64,000 nt of DNA from Arenibacter sp. F26102 (GCF_023015865.1 NZ_JALKBC010000005.1:1-64000), one strand, 5' to 3'. Shown: positions 25,764-35,761, numbered from the stretch's first letter. Translations and numbers: made by a program. Notes: a model not told the origin generated them from the letters alone.

Positions 25764-25802
25764 AATAATAAGGGCCCGTACATTGTACGGGCCCTTATTA
25801 TT
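25764..25802. terminator. Bidirectional terminator between rhomboid and TlpA-like genes
   Basis: Nearly perfect 19-base arms (AATAATAAGGGCCCGTACA, 25764-25782, and the complement at 25784-25802) form a GC-rich stem with A and T runs on both ends. It suits the convergent pair of genes on either side. Confidence 0.88.
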
Positions 25803-25822
25803 ATATGTAGTATAAGTATATT

Positions 25823-26953
25823 TTATTGTAAAAGTTCTGAGATTTTTGCCTCCAATTCTGGGCCTCTAAGATTTTTTGCAACGATGACCCCATTTTCGTC
25901 AAGAATAAAAGTAGCAGGAATTGCTTCTACGTTATAAAGTTTTGCCACGGCATCATTAAAGTAATCCAAACTGGAGATATGGTTCCAGGTAAGTTTGTCG
26001 TCCGCAATGGCTTTTTTCCAATCTTCTTCCTTACGATCCAAGGAAACCCCAATAATATTAAGTCCTTTGGAATGATACTTATTGTAAACGTTAACCACAT
26101 TAGGGTTTTCAACTCTACATGGCTTGCACCATGCGGCCCAAAAATCGACTATTGTAACTTTCCCCATAGCCTCTTTTAGGGACAATTCCTTTCCGTCTGG
26201 TGTAGGTCCAGAAAAATCGGGAGCCTTAGCACCTATAGTAGTGCTCTTGCCTTTCTCTTCCCTTTCCTTAGCTGCATCCAGACTTTTAAGGACGTTCTTG
26301 GCCGGTAGTGTTTCTTTTATTTCTGGAGTTAGGGCATCATACATTTTCTGTGCCTCTGCACTCTCTACCATCCTTGAATTAAGTCCCTTTTCTATCAATA
26401 AAGCGGAAATAAGACCATTTGGATTGTTTTTAATGAAATCCAATTCAAAATTCTTGTACTCTTCCTGAAGTTCGGAAAATTCATCACGCAAAGAATTGAT
26501 CGTGGCCTCGTTGCCGTTTGCATTGGCATTTTGCATATCCCTTTGGATTGAAACTGCCTGATCGGACAAAGACCTGGACTCCTTCAGATATTTAAAAAAT
26601 ATATCGTTCTGTACGGTTCCTTTGACCGTAGCAAAATTTAAACTGTCTTTTTGGGCGATTAGTTCTATTTCACCTTTTTCTGCAACAATAGGTGTGTAAC
26701 CTTGTATTTTGTCAATAAAAACATAGATTAATTCCGGAGAATCTGCAGGGCCACTTATAGTAAACTTGCCATTTTCAACCGTAGTGGTATCTATATCGAA
26801 GGGCTGATTACTTTCATTGATCTTTCTAATAAATATTTGGGTGCCGTTTTCAACATCACCCGTTAAAGTTCCGTTCAAAACGTAACCCTCCGGTTTACTG
26901 TTACAAGCTAATACTCCTAAAATCACAGTAAGGGGCAATAATATTTTCTTCAT
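25823..26953 (-). CDS. TlpA-like lipoprotein thioredoxin with DUF4369 N-terminal domain
   Basis: A 376-residue lipoprotein (VILGVLACNSK, Cys17). The N-terminal third is a beta-rich DUF4369-type domain (YVLNGTLTGDVENGTQIFIRK). A helical linker follows, then a TlpA/ResA-type thioredoxin domain with the active-site WCKPC in VDFWAAWCKPCRVEN and a cis-Pro (AIPATFILD). Such proteins are periplasmic disulfide reductants or oxidoreductases and are numerous in Bacteroidota. Its partner proteins are not indicated by context. A TAnnTTTG element reading toward it is at 26981-26974. It shares the terminator at 25764-25802 with the rhomboid gene. Confidence 0.9.
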   Translation of the reverse strand: MKKILLPLTVILGVLACNSKPEGYVLNGTLTGDVENGTQIFIRKINESNQPFDIDTTTVENGKFTISGPADSPELIYVFIDKIQGYTPIVAEKGEIELIAQKDSLNFATVKGTVQNDIFFKYLKESRSLSDQAVSIQRDMQNANANGNEATINSLRDEFSELQEEYKNFELDFIKNNPNGLISALLIEKGLNSRMVESAEAQKMYDALTPEIKETLPAKNVLKSLDAAKEREEKGKSTTIGAKAPDFSGPTPDGKELSLKEAMGKVTIVDFWAAWCKPCRVENPNVVNVYNKYHSKGLNIIGVSLDRKEEDWKKAIADDKLTWNHISSLDYFNDAVAKLYNVEAIPATFILDENGVIVAKNLRGPELEAKISELLQ

Positions 26954-26997
26954 TGTTTTTCTTTTTATTGCCGCAAATGTACTTATATATGGGTAAT

Positions 26998-27033
26998 AAA
27001 AAAAGCCATAAATGTTACAAGAACATTCATGGC
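26998..27033 (-). terminator. Terminator of the beta-barrel gene
   Basis: A twelve-base stem with one mismatch (GCCATGAATGTT with AACATTTATGGC on the minus strand) is followed by seven T residues, downstream of the gene ending at 27062. Confidence 0.8.
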
Positions 27034-27061
27034 CTAATAAAATAGTATTTAGGTGTTTATA

Positions 27062-27571
27062 TCAAAACTGATAGCGAACGCCCAAAGCGATATCAAAATC
27101 AAAATTATCCGAAAAATTCTTATAGCCCGCAATACCAATTTCCGGTCTAAAATCAAGTGAAAGCAATAAAGGAATGTCAAAGTTATATTCTATACCAATA
27201 TCACCTGCAGCCAAAACAAATAATCCTCCATCAGGGGTATAGTATTCATTTTGATTATTGGGCCTGGAGGCAAAATCAACACTTCCAAGTCCACCACCTA
27301 CACCGTAATACCAATTAAAGTTCCCGTCCAAAGGCCTAACCCATTGGTAAAGAGCCGTTAATTTAAAGGCGTCAAAATACCTACTGTCCCGCCATCCGAG
27401 GTTGGCTTCCAACCTATTATCGCGATCCAAGGATTTTTGATAGGAAATTTCTGCACCAAAGCCATCACTATCTCCCAAGCGAAGCCCAATGGTATTATCG
27501 GATATTTCCTGAGCGCTCATAGAGTACCAGGAGCAGAACATAAATAGAGTAAACAATTTTAAAATTTTCAT
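27062..27571 (-). CDS. Small outer-membrane beta-barrel protein
   Basis: About 169 residues. ATG 27571 was chosen because it opens a signal peptide (MKILKLFTLFMFCSWYSMSAQ); the longer frame adds 19 residues upstream of it. The mature part is a run of amphipathic strands with Gly and aromatic residues (WYYGVGGGLGSVDF, IGIEYNFDIPLLLSLDFRPEIG) and a C-terminal RYQF, the usual ending for barrel insertion by BamA. It resembles porin-family small barrels (OmpX/OmpW size) of unknown function. The gene is monocistronic, with its own terminator, and divergent from the large flavoprotein. Confidence 0.75.
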   Translation of the reverse strand: MKILKLFTLFMFCSWYSMSAQEISDNTIGLRLGDSDGFGAEISYQKSLDRDNRLEANLGWRDSRYFDAFKLTALYQWVRPLDGNFNWYYGVGGGLGSVDFASRPNNQNEYYTPDGGLFVLAAGDIGIEYNFDIPLLLSLDFRPEIGIAGYKNFSDNFDFDIALGVRYQF

Positions 27572-27636
27572 AAGTGTTCTAAAGTTAATTAATGTAAAAA
27601 TTATTAATTCATTATTAATCTGAAACAATAAAACTT

Positions 27637-27644
27637 AATTTTGT
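27637..27644 (+). promoter_or_regulatory. -7 element of the FAD-linked oxidase gene
   Basis: TAATTTTG fits TAnnTTTG. A TTA in place of TTG stands at the 21-base spacing. The leader before ATG 27675 would be about 20-25 bases, and this supports that start over the TTG at 27663. Confidence 0.5.
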
Positions 27645-27674
27645 TCCCAAAATTGTTTCGAGTTGGATAAAAAT

Positions 27675-30575
27675 ATGCTAAATAAATTAAAGGACGATTT
27701 AGAGGGAGATTTGTTTGTAGACAAATTAATGACCACCCTATATGCCACGGATGCTTCCGTATATAGAAAAATGCCAATGGCCGTGGCCTACCCGAAATCT
27801 GAGGAGGATATTAAAAAGCTAATTCTTTTTGCTGGAGAACACAAAATTGGCCTAATACCCAGAACAGCCGGAACCTCCCTTGCCGGACAGTGTGTTGGTG
27901 ATGGAATTGTAGTGGATGTATCCAAAAACTTCACCAAGATACTTTCTGTTGATGTCGACAAAAAACAGGTGACCGTGCAGCCAGGGGTAATTCGGGACGA
28001 GTTGAACCTTTATTTGGCACCTTATGGATTATTTTTTGGACCCAACACTTCTACCTCCAATCGTTGTATGATCGGGGGGATGGTCGGTAATAATTCCTCG
28101 GGTACTACTTCAATACAATACGGGGTTACCCGTGATCAGGTGGTTTCCCTTAAGACATTTTTATCCGATGGTAATAAGGTTGAATTTAGGACTTTGTCCA
28201 TGAACGAATTTCTGGGTAAAATGTCCTTGGACAGTTTTGAAGGAGAAATTTACAACAACATTCATAAAGAATTAAGCAATAAGGAGATACAGGCGGAAAT
28301 TGTTAAGGAATTTCCAAAACCCCAAATCCATAGACGCAATACGGGTTATGCTGTGGACGAGCTACTGCATAATAATATTTTTGGCGATGGCGACGAGGGA
28401 ATAAACCTATGTAAATTATTGAGTGGGAGTGAGGGAACTTTGGCCTTTACCACAGAAATAGTGCTTCAATTAACAGAGATGCCTCCCAAACTTTCAGCCA
28501 TGGTGGTTACCCATTACAAAACGTTGGAGGACTGTTTATTGGATGTTGCTCCTGTGATGGGGCATAATTTGCATCTCTGTGAAATGATGGATAAGGTAAT
28601 TTTGGATTGTACCAAAAATAACCGCACCCAATTGGAGAATAGATTTTTTGTTGAAGGGGATCCCGCAGCATTATTGATGTTGGAGGTTAAGGCATTTACC
28701 GAAGAGGATCTAGATCTTCAAATTCAAAAATTATTGGAGACCGTTAAGAAGTCGGGATTAAGCTATGCCAATCCCATTCTTAGGCTAGGGGATGTTAATA
28801 AGGCCATTGAACTTAGAAAGGCAGGGCTGGGACTATTGGGTAACATTGTTGGTGACCGTAAAGCGGTTGCCTGTATAGAGGATACTGCGGTGGCCTTGGA
28901 AGATTTAAAGGATTTTATTGGCGAGTTCTCCCAAATAATGAAGGATTATAAACAAGATGCCGTCTATTATGCCCATGCGGGTGCAGGAGAATTGCATTTA
29001 AGGCCAATACTAAATTTAAAGAAATCTACCGATGTGGCTTTGTTCAGGGCCATTACTACAGACGTTGCAAAGCTTACCAAAAAGTACAATGGATCATTTA
29101 GTGGGGAGCATGGAGATGGAATTGTAAGGGCAGAATTTATTCCGTTGATGATAGGGCAAAAGAATTATGAGCTGCTAAAGCGCATAAAAAGCTATTTTGA
29201 TCCCTATAATATTTTCAATCCAGGGAAAATTGTGGATGCCTACCCTATGGATGAATCCCTACGTTATGAAATTGATAGGGAAGAGCCACAGATTGAGACA
29301 TTGATGGATTTCTCCGATAGTGAAGGGATTCTAAAAGCTGCAGAAAAATGTAATGGGAGTGGGGATTGTAGAAAAACACATTTGGTATCCGGAGCTATGT
29401 GCCCCAGTTACCATGCAACCAGAAACGAAAAGGACACCACCCGTGGTCGAGCCAACGCCCTACGGGAATTTTTAACTTCCTCTGAAAAGACCAATAAGTT
29501 CGATAATAAGGAGCTAAAGGAAGTTTTTGACCTATGTTTGAGTTGTAAGGCATGCTCCAGTGAATGTCCGAGTAATGTGGATGTGGCTACCTTAAAAGCA
29601 GAATTTCTTTATCAGTACCAAGAGGAGAATGGCTACCCGCTTAGAGCCAAGCTCTTCGCCTATAATACCAAATTTAATAAATTGGGGAGTAAAATGGCAG
29701 GTATAACCAATGCCATGTACGATTCCAAAATATTTGGAGCATTGCTTAAAAAGTCGGTCGGAGTTGCAGATCAACGAAGTTTGCCAAAGGTGTACAATGT
29801 AGACTTTGATAAGGAACTTCTAAATGCTAAAGGTAAATCCAATACCACTAGGTCCACTGTAGTATTGTATATAGATGAATTCACCAACTACTTGGATGTT
29901 GAACTTGGAAAAGATGCCATAGAAGTGTTGACGCGATTGGGTTATGCTGTGGAACTTTTTTATGCCGAGAGTGGACGCACCTATATTTCCAAAGGATTTC
30001 TAAAACAAGCCAAAAAATTGGCCATTAAGAATTTGGAGAAACTTTCTGAAATAACAGATAAGGGACTTCCTATTCTAGGTTTGGAACCATCCGCTATATT
30101 AACGTTTAGGGATGAATACAAGCGTTTTGGGTTCGACAAGCAGAAGATCGAGGCCATTGGGTCCAATTCTTATCTGATTGAAGAGTTTTTGGCCAAGGAA
30201 ATACAGGCCGGTGTTTTAACCTCGGACCTCTTTACAAAGGAAGCCAAGACCGTTAAGATTCATACGCATTGCCATCAAAAGTCCATTTCCAACCAAAAGG
30301 TGACCTTTGATATATTGAACCTTCCACAAAACTACAGTGTTTCGATCATTAGCTCTGGATGTTGCGGAATGGCGGGGTCCTTTGGTTATGAAAAGGAACA
30401 TTATGAGGTAAGTATGCAGGTAGGGGAGTTAAAGTTGTTTCCAGCAGTAAGGAAAGCTGCCGATGAAGTAATCATTGCTGCCAACGGCACCAGTTGCAGG
30501 CATCAGATTTATGACGGCACCAAAAGAAAGGCCTTACACCCTATTTCCATTTTAAAAGAGGCTCTTATTGCGTAA
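27675..30575 (+). CDS. FAD-binding oxidase fused to Fe-S/CCG domains (YdiJ/D-2-hydroxyglutarate dehydrogenase-like)
   Basis: A 966-residue fusion. The N-terminal PCMH FAD-binding domain contains GLIPRTAGTSLAGQ and CMIGGMVGNNSSGTTSIQYG. The FAD-oxidase C-terminal domain contains YAHAGAGELHLRP and SGEHGDGIVRAEF, followed by FNPGKIVD. The Fe-S part has CNGSGDCR, AMCPSYHAT and CLSCKACSSECPSNVD. A C-terminal CCG module (HTHCHQKS, SSGCCGMAGSFGYE) completes it. The fused GlcD-GlpC-like layout and length match E. coli YdiJ, a D-2-hydroxyglutarate dehydrogenase; D-lactate or another 2-hydroxy acid is an alternative. Electrons probably pass to the quinone pool. The start is ATG 27675; a TTG four codons earlier is possible. 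Confidence 0.88.
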   Translation: MLNKLKDDLEGDLFVDKLMTTLYATDASVYRKMPMAVAYPKSEEDIKKLILFAGEHKIGLIPRTAGTSLAGQCVGDGIVVDVSKNFTKILSVDVDKKQVTVQPGVIRDELNLYLAPYGLFFGPNTSTSNRCMIGGMVGNNSSGTTSIQYGVTRDQVVSLKTFLSDGNKVEFRTLSMNEFLGKMSLDSFEGEIYNNIHKELSNKEIQAEIVKEFPKPQIHRRNTGYAVDELLHNNIFGDGDEGINLCKLLSGSEGTLAFTTEIVLQLTEMPPKLSAMVVTHYKTLEDCLLDVAPVMGHNLHLCEMMDKVILDCTKNNRTQLENRFFVEGDPAALLMLEVKAFTEEDLDLQIQKLLETVKKSGLSYANPILRLGDVNKAIELRKAGLGLLGNIVGDRKAVACIEDTAVALEDLKDFIGEFSQIMKDYKQDAVYYAHAGAGELHLRPILNLKKSTDVALFRAITTDVAKLTKKYNGSFSGEHGDGIVRAEFIPLMIGQKNYELLKRIKSYFDPYNIFNPGKIVDAYPMDESLRYEIDREEPQIETLMDFSDSEGILKAAEKCNGSGDCRKTHLVSGAMCPSYHATRNEKDTTRGRANALREFLTSSEKTNKFDNKELKEVFDLCLSCKACSSECPSNVDVATLKAEFLYQYQEENGYPLRAKLFAYNTKFNKLGSKMAGITNAMYDSKIFGALLKKSVGVADQRSLPKVYNVDFDKELLNAKGKSNTTRSTVVLYIDEFTNYLDVELGKDAIEVLTRLGYAVELFYAESGRTYISKGFLKQAKKLAIKNLEKLSEITDKGLPILGLEPSAILTFRDEYKRFGFDKQKIEAIGSNSYLIEEFLAKEIQAGVLTSDLFTKEAKTVKIHTHCHQKSISNQKVTFDILNLPQNYSVSIISSGCCGMAGSFGYEKEHYEVSMQVGELKLFPAVRKAADEVIIAANGTSCRHQIYDGTKRKALHPISILKEALIA

Positions 30576-30631
30576 CAAGGGTTTGGCTTATTGCTATGAG
30601 CCTGCTCTTTTTTACCTTTAATAAAAAAATT

Positions 30632-30675
30632 AGCCCAGTCCGATATTTGTTATGCAATATTGGACGGGGCTTTTT
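30632..30675 (+). terminator. Terminator of the FAD-linked oxidase gene
   Basis: Sixteen-base arms (AGCCCAGTCCGATATT at 30632-30647, partner 30656-30671 with wobble or mismatch at two positions) enclose an eight-base loop and end in five T residues. Confidence 0.8.
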
Positions 30676-30748
30676 CCTTATATTTTATTTGGTAGCTACC
30701 AGCTATGTGAAAAGGTTTGTAGTAATTAAACTTAGTCTTGGAATACTC

Positions 30749-31597
30749 CTAAATTTTAGTTTTTTTGGAGGGCTTTATATTTATGGATGTGGCAGCCAAT
30801 AATTCGTGTATATCCATGCCCTTAATTTCTTCATCAGCAAAGAAGGGGGATAGCTTATCCGAGCTGTATCTATATAATTTCCAACGTTTAAATGTGTATT
30901 CCAGGGCGGTAAGATTTTCTACCCAATCCCCGGAATTTAAATAGGTGCATTTGCCGTTTTCATTTTCGTGGATCTCTTTTTTGGGTTGATGAATGTGTCC
31001 ACAGATAACATAATCATAACCTTTGTCGATAGCTAGTTCCTTGACCGAGTGTTCAAAATTCTGGATGAACCTAACGGCACCCTTGACATTGCCCTTTATT
31101 TTTTTTGATAAGGAATATTTCTCCCGGCCTAATTTGATCAATGACCAATTAACGGTGCTGTTAAGAAGAATTAGGAGATCATACCCATATCTCCCTAGTT
31201 TTGCCACCCATTTGGCATTCTGAATGGAAATGTCAAAAACATCACCGTGGAAGAACCATGCTCGTTTACCATCCAATTCAAGAATTAATTTATCCACAAA
31301 ATATATATTCCCGAAAGAGGTGCCACTGAATTTTCGCAGCCTTTGATCATGATTTCCAATAATATAATGCACTTCCGTCCCATTGGTGGCCATGCCCATT
31401 ATTTTTCTCAGCACTTTTAGGTGGGTAGGAGGAAAATATTTCTTTGTTAATTGCCCTGTGTCCATAATATCCCCATTCAAAATAAGCCTTTTGGGATTTA
31501 TACTATTTAAATAGGCAAGTAGTTCATCGGCATGGCAAGCGAACGTTCCTAGATGTACATCGGAAATAACTACTAAATCTATTTGTCGCTTTTTCAC
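30749..31597 (-). CDS. Calcineurin-like metallophosphoesterase, LpxH-like
   Basis: A 282-residue metallophosphoesterase resembling UDP-2,3-diacylglucosamine diphosphatases of lipid A synthesis. Motifs in order are VVISDVHLG (first Asp and His), LILNGDIMD, IIGNHDQRLR, WFFHGDVFD and ICGHIHQP, completing the two-metal site, then NSGDWVENLT. It has no signal peptide, consistent with a cytoplasmic or membrane-face enzyme. The family also contains phosphoesterases with other substrates, so the LpxH role is likely but unproven. The small plus-strand frame overlapping its 3' end is not a gene. Confidence 0.8.
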   Translation of the reverse strand: MKKRQIDLVVISDVHLGTFACHADELLAYLNSINPKRLILNGDIMDTGQLTKKYFPPTHLKVLRKIMGMATNGTEVHYIIGNHDQRLRKFSGTSFGNIYFVDKLILELDGKRAWFFHGDVFDISIQNAKWVAKLGRYGYDLLILLNSTVNWSLIKLGREKYSLSKKIKGNVKGAVRFIQNFEHSVKELAIDKGYDYVICGHIHQPKKEIHENENGKCTYLNSGDWVENLTALEYTFKRWKLYRYSSDKLSPFFADEEIKGMDIHELLAATSINIKPSKKTKI

Positions 31598-31927
31598 AGA
31601 AGAGGAATTTTATCAAATTAAAGCTTTGAGTTTAAACTTAAAGTGAAGGTAAAATCAAATTAGATTAAGGAAATAGTTAAGCTTTTATTAAGTTGGGCCA
31701 ATTCTGTTTTTATTCATGAGACCAGAATTTCAGAAGCTACAGGCTTATTGTAATTGGGATAGTGTAACAAACCTCGCTTTTTTTGTCGGGATTTCTAGTT
31801 AAATACCGTTTATTTTGCAATAACCAAGGGTTCAATTTTCGTATCTCTGTTTTAAGATTTACCTTTGGATCTTTAAGTAGGTATCACCTTAGAAACCATT
31901 GCATAACCACAACCTTTAATTACGATT
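31598..31927. other. Divergent intergenic region before aroC
   Basis: These 330 AT-rich bases separate the phosphoesterase and aroC starts. An exact rightward TAnnTTTG element (TACCTTTG) lies at 31860-31867, about 60 bases before the aroC ATG, without a matching TTG at the expected spacing. Nothing else was recognised. Confidence 0.5.
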
Positions 31928-32992
31928 ATGGCAGGAAATACTTTTGGAACCCTTTTTAAATTATCCTCCTTTGGAGAATCTCACGGTGTTGCTATTGGAG
32001 GTGTATTGGATGGTTGTCCAGCGGGCATAGAATTGAATTTGGAAGCCATTCAGGAGGATTTGGATAGGCGTAAACCAGGTCAGTCTGCCATTGTTACACA
32101 ACGTAAGGAGCCGGATACAGTTGAATTTTATTCCGGACTTTTTGAAGGGAAGACCACTGGGACACCTATTGGTTTTGCAATACATAATACCAATCAGAAA
32201 TCTCATGATTACTCGCATATAAAGGACTCTTACAGGCCTTCGCATGCCGATTACGTCTATGATCAAAAATATGGTTTTAGGGATTATCGCGGGGGAGGTA
32301 GGAGTTCCGCAAGGGAAACCGCCAGTAGGGTAGTAGCTGGTGCCATTGCCAAGCAATTTTTGGGTAATATGAAAATAAATGCATACGTTTCCCAAGTTGG
32401 GGAGCTATCATTGAACAAAAGCTACCAAGAACTCGATTTTTCACTTATAGAATCCAATCCGGTACGATGTCCGGATACCGCCATGGCGGCCAAAATGGAA
32501 GATTATATCAAAAAAATAAAAAAAGAAGGCGATACCATTGGTGGGATTATTACCTGTGTTATCCAAAATGTTCCAATTGGCTTAGGGGAACCTGTTTTTG
32601 ACAAGCTGCATGCCGAATTGGGTAAGGCTATGCTTTCCATCAATGCTGTAAAAGGCTTTGAGTATGGTAGCGGATTTGAAGGGGTAAAGATGAAAGGTAG
32701 TGCCCATAATGACCAATTTAATACGGATGGCACCACAAAAACCAATCATAGCGGTGGTATTCAAGGAGGTATTAGCAACGGAATGGATATTTACTTCAAT
32801 ATTGCCTTTAAACCTGTAGCCACAGTAATTCAGGCCTATGATACTATAGACAAGGAGGGGAATAAAGTAACCACTCAGGGTAAGGGCAGGCACGACCCAT
32901 GCGTAGTCCCTAGAGCGGTACCAATAGTAGAGGCCATGGCAGCTTTGGTAATGGCCGATTTTACATTGCTAAATAGGACCATTAAATTATAG
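31928..32992 (+). CDS. aroC: Chorismate synthase
   Basis: A 354-residue enzyme that converts 5-enolpyruvylshikimate-3-phosphate to chorismate using reduced FMN, the last shared step of aromatic amino acid, folate and menaquinone synthesis. All family signatures are present: [19 protein letters not shown] at the N-terminus, [31 protein letters not shown], and the C-terminal [19 protein letters not shown]. The length is standard. It feeds chorismate to the menF pathway at the right end of the window, although the genes are far apart. It is followed after 62 bases by the symporter gene. Confidence 0.97.
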   Translation: MAGNTFGTLFKLSSFGESHGVAIGGVLDGCPAGIELNLEAIQEDLDRRKPGQSAIVTQRKEPDTVEFYSGLFEGKTTGTPIGFAIHNTNQKSHDYSHIKDSYRPSHADYVYDQKYGFRDYRGGGRSSARETASRVVAGAIAKQFLGNMKINAYVSQVGELSLNKSYQELDFSLIESNPVRCPDTAMAAKMEDYIKKIKKEGDTIGGIITCVIQNVPIGLGEPVFDKLHAELGKAMLSINAVKGFEYGSGFEGVKMKGSAHNDQFNTDGTTKTNHSGGIQGGISNGMDIYFNIAFKPVATVIQAYDTIDKEGNKVTTQGKGRHDPCVVPRAVPIVEAMAALVMADFTLLNRTIKL

Positions 32993-33054
32993 CCCTGTAT
33001 TTTTGGTGCTTTGTACCACAAAATGCTATCTTTCCAATCTAAATCATTGTTTTT

Positions 33055-34362
33055 ATGAGGAAGTTGGAATTGCACTGGCAAATTATATTGGGAATGGTGG
33101 GCGGAGTTCTTTTTGCCCTAGCCATGGTTCAGTTTGAATGGGGTCCCAAAATAGTTTCGGATTGGATTAAACCGTTCGGGAATATTTTTATTAATTCCTT
33201 AAAACTCATAGCGGTTCCATTAATTTTAGCTTCCTTGATCAAGGGGGTTTCAGACCTAAAAGATATTTCCAAACTTTCCAAAATGGGAGGGAGGACTATT
33301 GGAATTTACATTGTGACTACTGTAATTGCCGTTTCCATTGGTCTTACTATAGTGAATGTGATAAAGCCGGGATCCTCAATTAGCGAAGAGACACGTAACG
33401 AATTGGTGGAAAATTATAAAGGCGATGCCGATTCCAAAATTTCCCAGGCCAATGAGCAAAAGGAGTCCGGACCCTTACGAGCATTGGAGGATTTGGTTCC
33501 CAGTAATATTTTTGCTGCGGCCAGTGATAACGGAAACATGTTGCAGGTCATCTTTTTTGCCATTTTCTTCGGGATAGGACTTATTTTGATACCTGCGGAG
33601 CAGGCCGATCCGGTAAAGAAATTTTTTGATGGATTTAATGAGGTAATTCTGAAGTTGATCGATTTGATTATGCTGGCCGCTCCCTACGGAGTTTTTGCCT
33701 TATTGGCAGCTTTGGTAGTGGAATCGCCCAGTTTTGATCTATTCAAAGCATTGGGATGGTATGCTATCAGTGTACTTTTGGGGTTAATTTTGATGATAGG
33801 CGTATATATTTCATTGGTATGGATATTTACCAAAAGTAAACCATCATTTTTTATCAATGGAATTTCCCCTGCACAGTTGCTGGCGTTTTCAACCAGTTCC
33901 AGTGCTGCTACACTACCGGTAACCATGGAACGGGTAGAGGAGCATTTAGGGGTAGAGGAAGAAGTTGCCAGTTTTGTATTGCCCATTGGGGCTACTATAA
34001 ATATGGATGGTACAAGCCTATATCAAGCTGTTGCGGCTGTATTTATAGCCCAAGCCTTTGGAATGGATCTTAGTTTCGGCACCCAACTTGGCATTATAGT
34101 TACGGCCACCTTGGCTTCAATTGGTAGTGCCGCCGTACCGGGAGCAGGAATGGTTATGCTGGTAATTGTTTTGGCACAGGCCGGGATTCCTGAAGCCGGA
34201 CTGGCATTGATCTTTGCTGTAGATAGGCCTTTGGATATGTGTAGAACGGTAGTTAATGTTACCGGAGATGCTGCGGTGTCCATGATGGTGGCAAAGTCTG
34301 TTGATAAATTAGGAGAACCTAAAGTCAAAGAATGGAGCGATCATTACAAAAAGCCACAATAA
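33055..34362 (+). CDS. Dicarboxylate/amino acid:cation symporter (DAACS/SLC1 family)
   Basis: A 435-residue inner-membrane transporter of the GltP/GltT/DctA fold. The early helices carry FINSLKLIAVPLILASLIKGV. The hairpin signature is AFSTSSSAATLPVTME (serine-rich) followed by LPIGATINMDGTSLYQAVAAVF, where NMDGT forms the sodium/substrate site. The late VDRPLDMCRTVVNVTGDA contains the Arg/Asp pair that reads the substrate side chain; an Arg in RTVVNVTGD favours acidic amino acids. Glutamate or aspartate uptake driven by Na+ or H+ is likely. A TATTTTTG element at 32998-33005 may give it its own promoter after aroC. Confidence 0.92.
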   Translation: MRKLELHWQIILGMVGGVLFALAMVQFEWGPKIVSDWIKPFGNIFINSLKLIAVPLILASLIKGVSDLKDISKLSKMGGRTIGIYIVTTVIAVSIGLTIVNVIKPGSSISEETRNELVENYKGDADSKISQANEQKESGPLRALEDLVPSNIFAAASDNGNMLQVIFFAIFFGIGLILIPAEQADPVKKFFDGFNEVILKLIDLIMLAAPYGVFALLAALVVESPSFDLFKALGWYAISVLLGLILMIGVYISLVWIFTKSKPSFFINGISPAQLLAFSTSSSAATLPVTMERVEEHLGVEEEVASFVLPIGATINMDGTSLYQAVAAVFIAQAFGMDLSFGTQLGIIVTATLASIGSAAVPGAGMVMLVIVLAQAGIPEAGLALIFAVDRPLDMCRTVVNVTGDAAVSMMVAKSVDKLGEPKVKEWSDHYKKPQ

Positions 34363-34467
34363 TCTACAATTCTTGGTATTCATCCCACTGAAAGGATAAA
34401 GGGATTTATTGCGCTTTGTATTTTCGATAGAAAGTTTATAAATTTTGTAATTCGTAGATATGGTTAT

Positions 34468-35640
34468 ATGATTAAAGAAAAGGGACCACAGGAGGTTGTA
34501 CGGCAGTTTCCCAATGTATTCGAAATAGATGCCAACCTAGACCGATTGGTAAAGAAAATTGAACTACTTACCTATTTAAACCCGCTAAATATTGAAAAGG
34601 AAAAGCATCGATTTTTTTCTTCCAAGTATGTAGAGGAGCCTATATTTAAGTATAAGAAACTTCAATTTGACCCTTATAAATTGCACAGACTGTTCTTCTC
34701 CCAACGGTTGGAGCGCATCAAGGATGAACAGATAAGAAAATTTTATCAGGAGGTGATCTATTACTATGCCAATATGATACAGTGCATAGAGACCATTGGT
34801 CAGGGTAAAAAGTTCTATTATAATTCTCTCAGGGTTTATGGTTCTCCCACTGAAAAGGATGTTCAGAATGCCAGATTTATTCTTCATGTAGGCGACGAAC
34901 CCGATTCAAGGGATATGGAGAAAATATATACCCCTGAGGATGCAAAGTCTTATTTCGAGGAGTTTGCCCAGCAATTTAAATTTCCCTTAAATATTACCTT
35001 CTCGAATAGTATTGCAGCGGATGCTATGGTGAGAAACAATACCCAATCCCTATTAATTAAAAAAAATGCCATTTTTAGCAGGAACCAATTGCTTACGCTG
35101 GCCAATCATGAGATAGGAGTCCATTTGGTAACCACTTATAACGGCGCATTACAGCCTCTTAAAGTTTTTTCCAATGGATTTCCCAAAAATGTTGAAACCC
35201 AAGAAGGTTTGGCGGTTTTTAGTGAGTATATGAGTGGTGCCCTTACCTTGAAAAGAGTAAAGGAATTGGCCTACAGGGTCTTGGCCTCCGATAGTTTAAT
35301 TAAGGGATATAGCTTTTCCGATACTTTCGACATGCTCTACGGGCAGTACAAGTTGGATAGAAATAAGGCCTTTACAATAACTATGCGCGTCCATAGAGGC
35401 GGTGGATTTACCAAAGATCGCTTGTATTTAAGTGGATTGAAAAAGATATACAAACGACACAAGAATGGTTTGTCTATGGACAATTTGCTGACGGGCAAGG
35501 TTACCATGGAATCTGAAGCCACCATAAACCGATTTAAAGACTTGGGCCTAGCAAATGATTTGACCCATACCAATGTGGCCTTTAGGCAGAATTGTAATAA
35601 TAACAGGACCCTGGATTTTATACTGGACAACTTAAAATAA
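34468..35640 (+). CDS. QEGLA-motif DUF1704 metallopeptidase-like protein
   Basis: A 390-residue protein of the DUF1704 family, related to tyrosine carboxypeptidases of tubulin (MATCAP/KIAA0895 type) and annotated in bacteria as 'flavohemoglobin expression-modulating QEGLA motif protein'. The zinc motif HEIGVH is at residues 214-219 and QEGLA at 245-249; the Glu of the latter is the expected third ligand. There is no signal peptide, so it is cytoplasmic. The bacterial substrate is unknown. It is a single gene flanked by non-coding DNA. The family and motif are secure; the peptidase activity is by analogy. Confidence 0.85.
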   Translation: MIKEKGPQEVVRQFPNVFEIDANLDRLVKKIELLTYLNPLNIEKEKHRFFSSKYVEEPIFKYKKLQFDPYKLHRLFFSQRLERIKDEQIRKFYQEVIYYYANMIQCIETIGQGKKFYYNSLRVYGSPTEKDVQNARFILHVGDEPDSRDMEKIYTPEDAKSYFEEFAQQFKFPLNITFSNSIAADAMVRNNTQSLLIKKNAIFSRNQLLTLANHEIGVHLVTTYNGALQPLKVFSNGFPKNVETQEGLAVFSEYMSGALTLKRVKELAYRVLASDSLIKGYSFSDTFDMLYGQYKLDRNKAFTITMRVHRGGGFTKDRLYLSGLKKIYKRHKNGLSMDNLLTGKVTMESEATINRFKDLGLANDLTHTNVAFRQNCNNNRTLDFILDNLK

Positions 35641-35761
35641 AAAGACCCATGGTTATTATTCCACTGGTTTGGGATTTGTAAGGTTCTTGAGAAATGGTCT
35701 ATGGTGAGAGTAAGCAGGGAAAAATTTGTGCTCTAATTGTGCAAATTATTTTTAATAGCCC

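Noticed and set aside
30596-30802. A 68-codon plus-strand frame with a hydrophobic translation
   Set aside because: It runs across the terminator hairpin of the upstream gene and into the 3' end of the phosphoesterase gene, and has no promoter.
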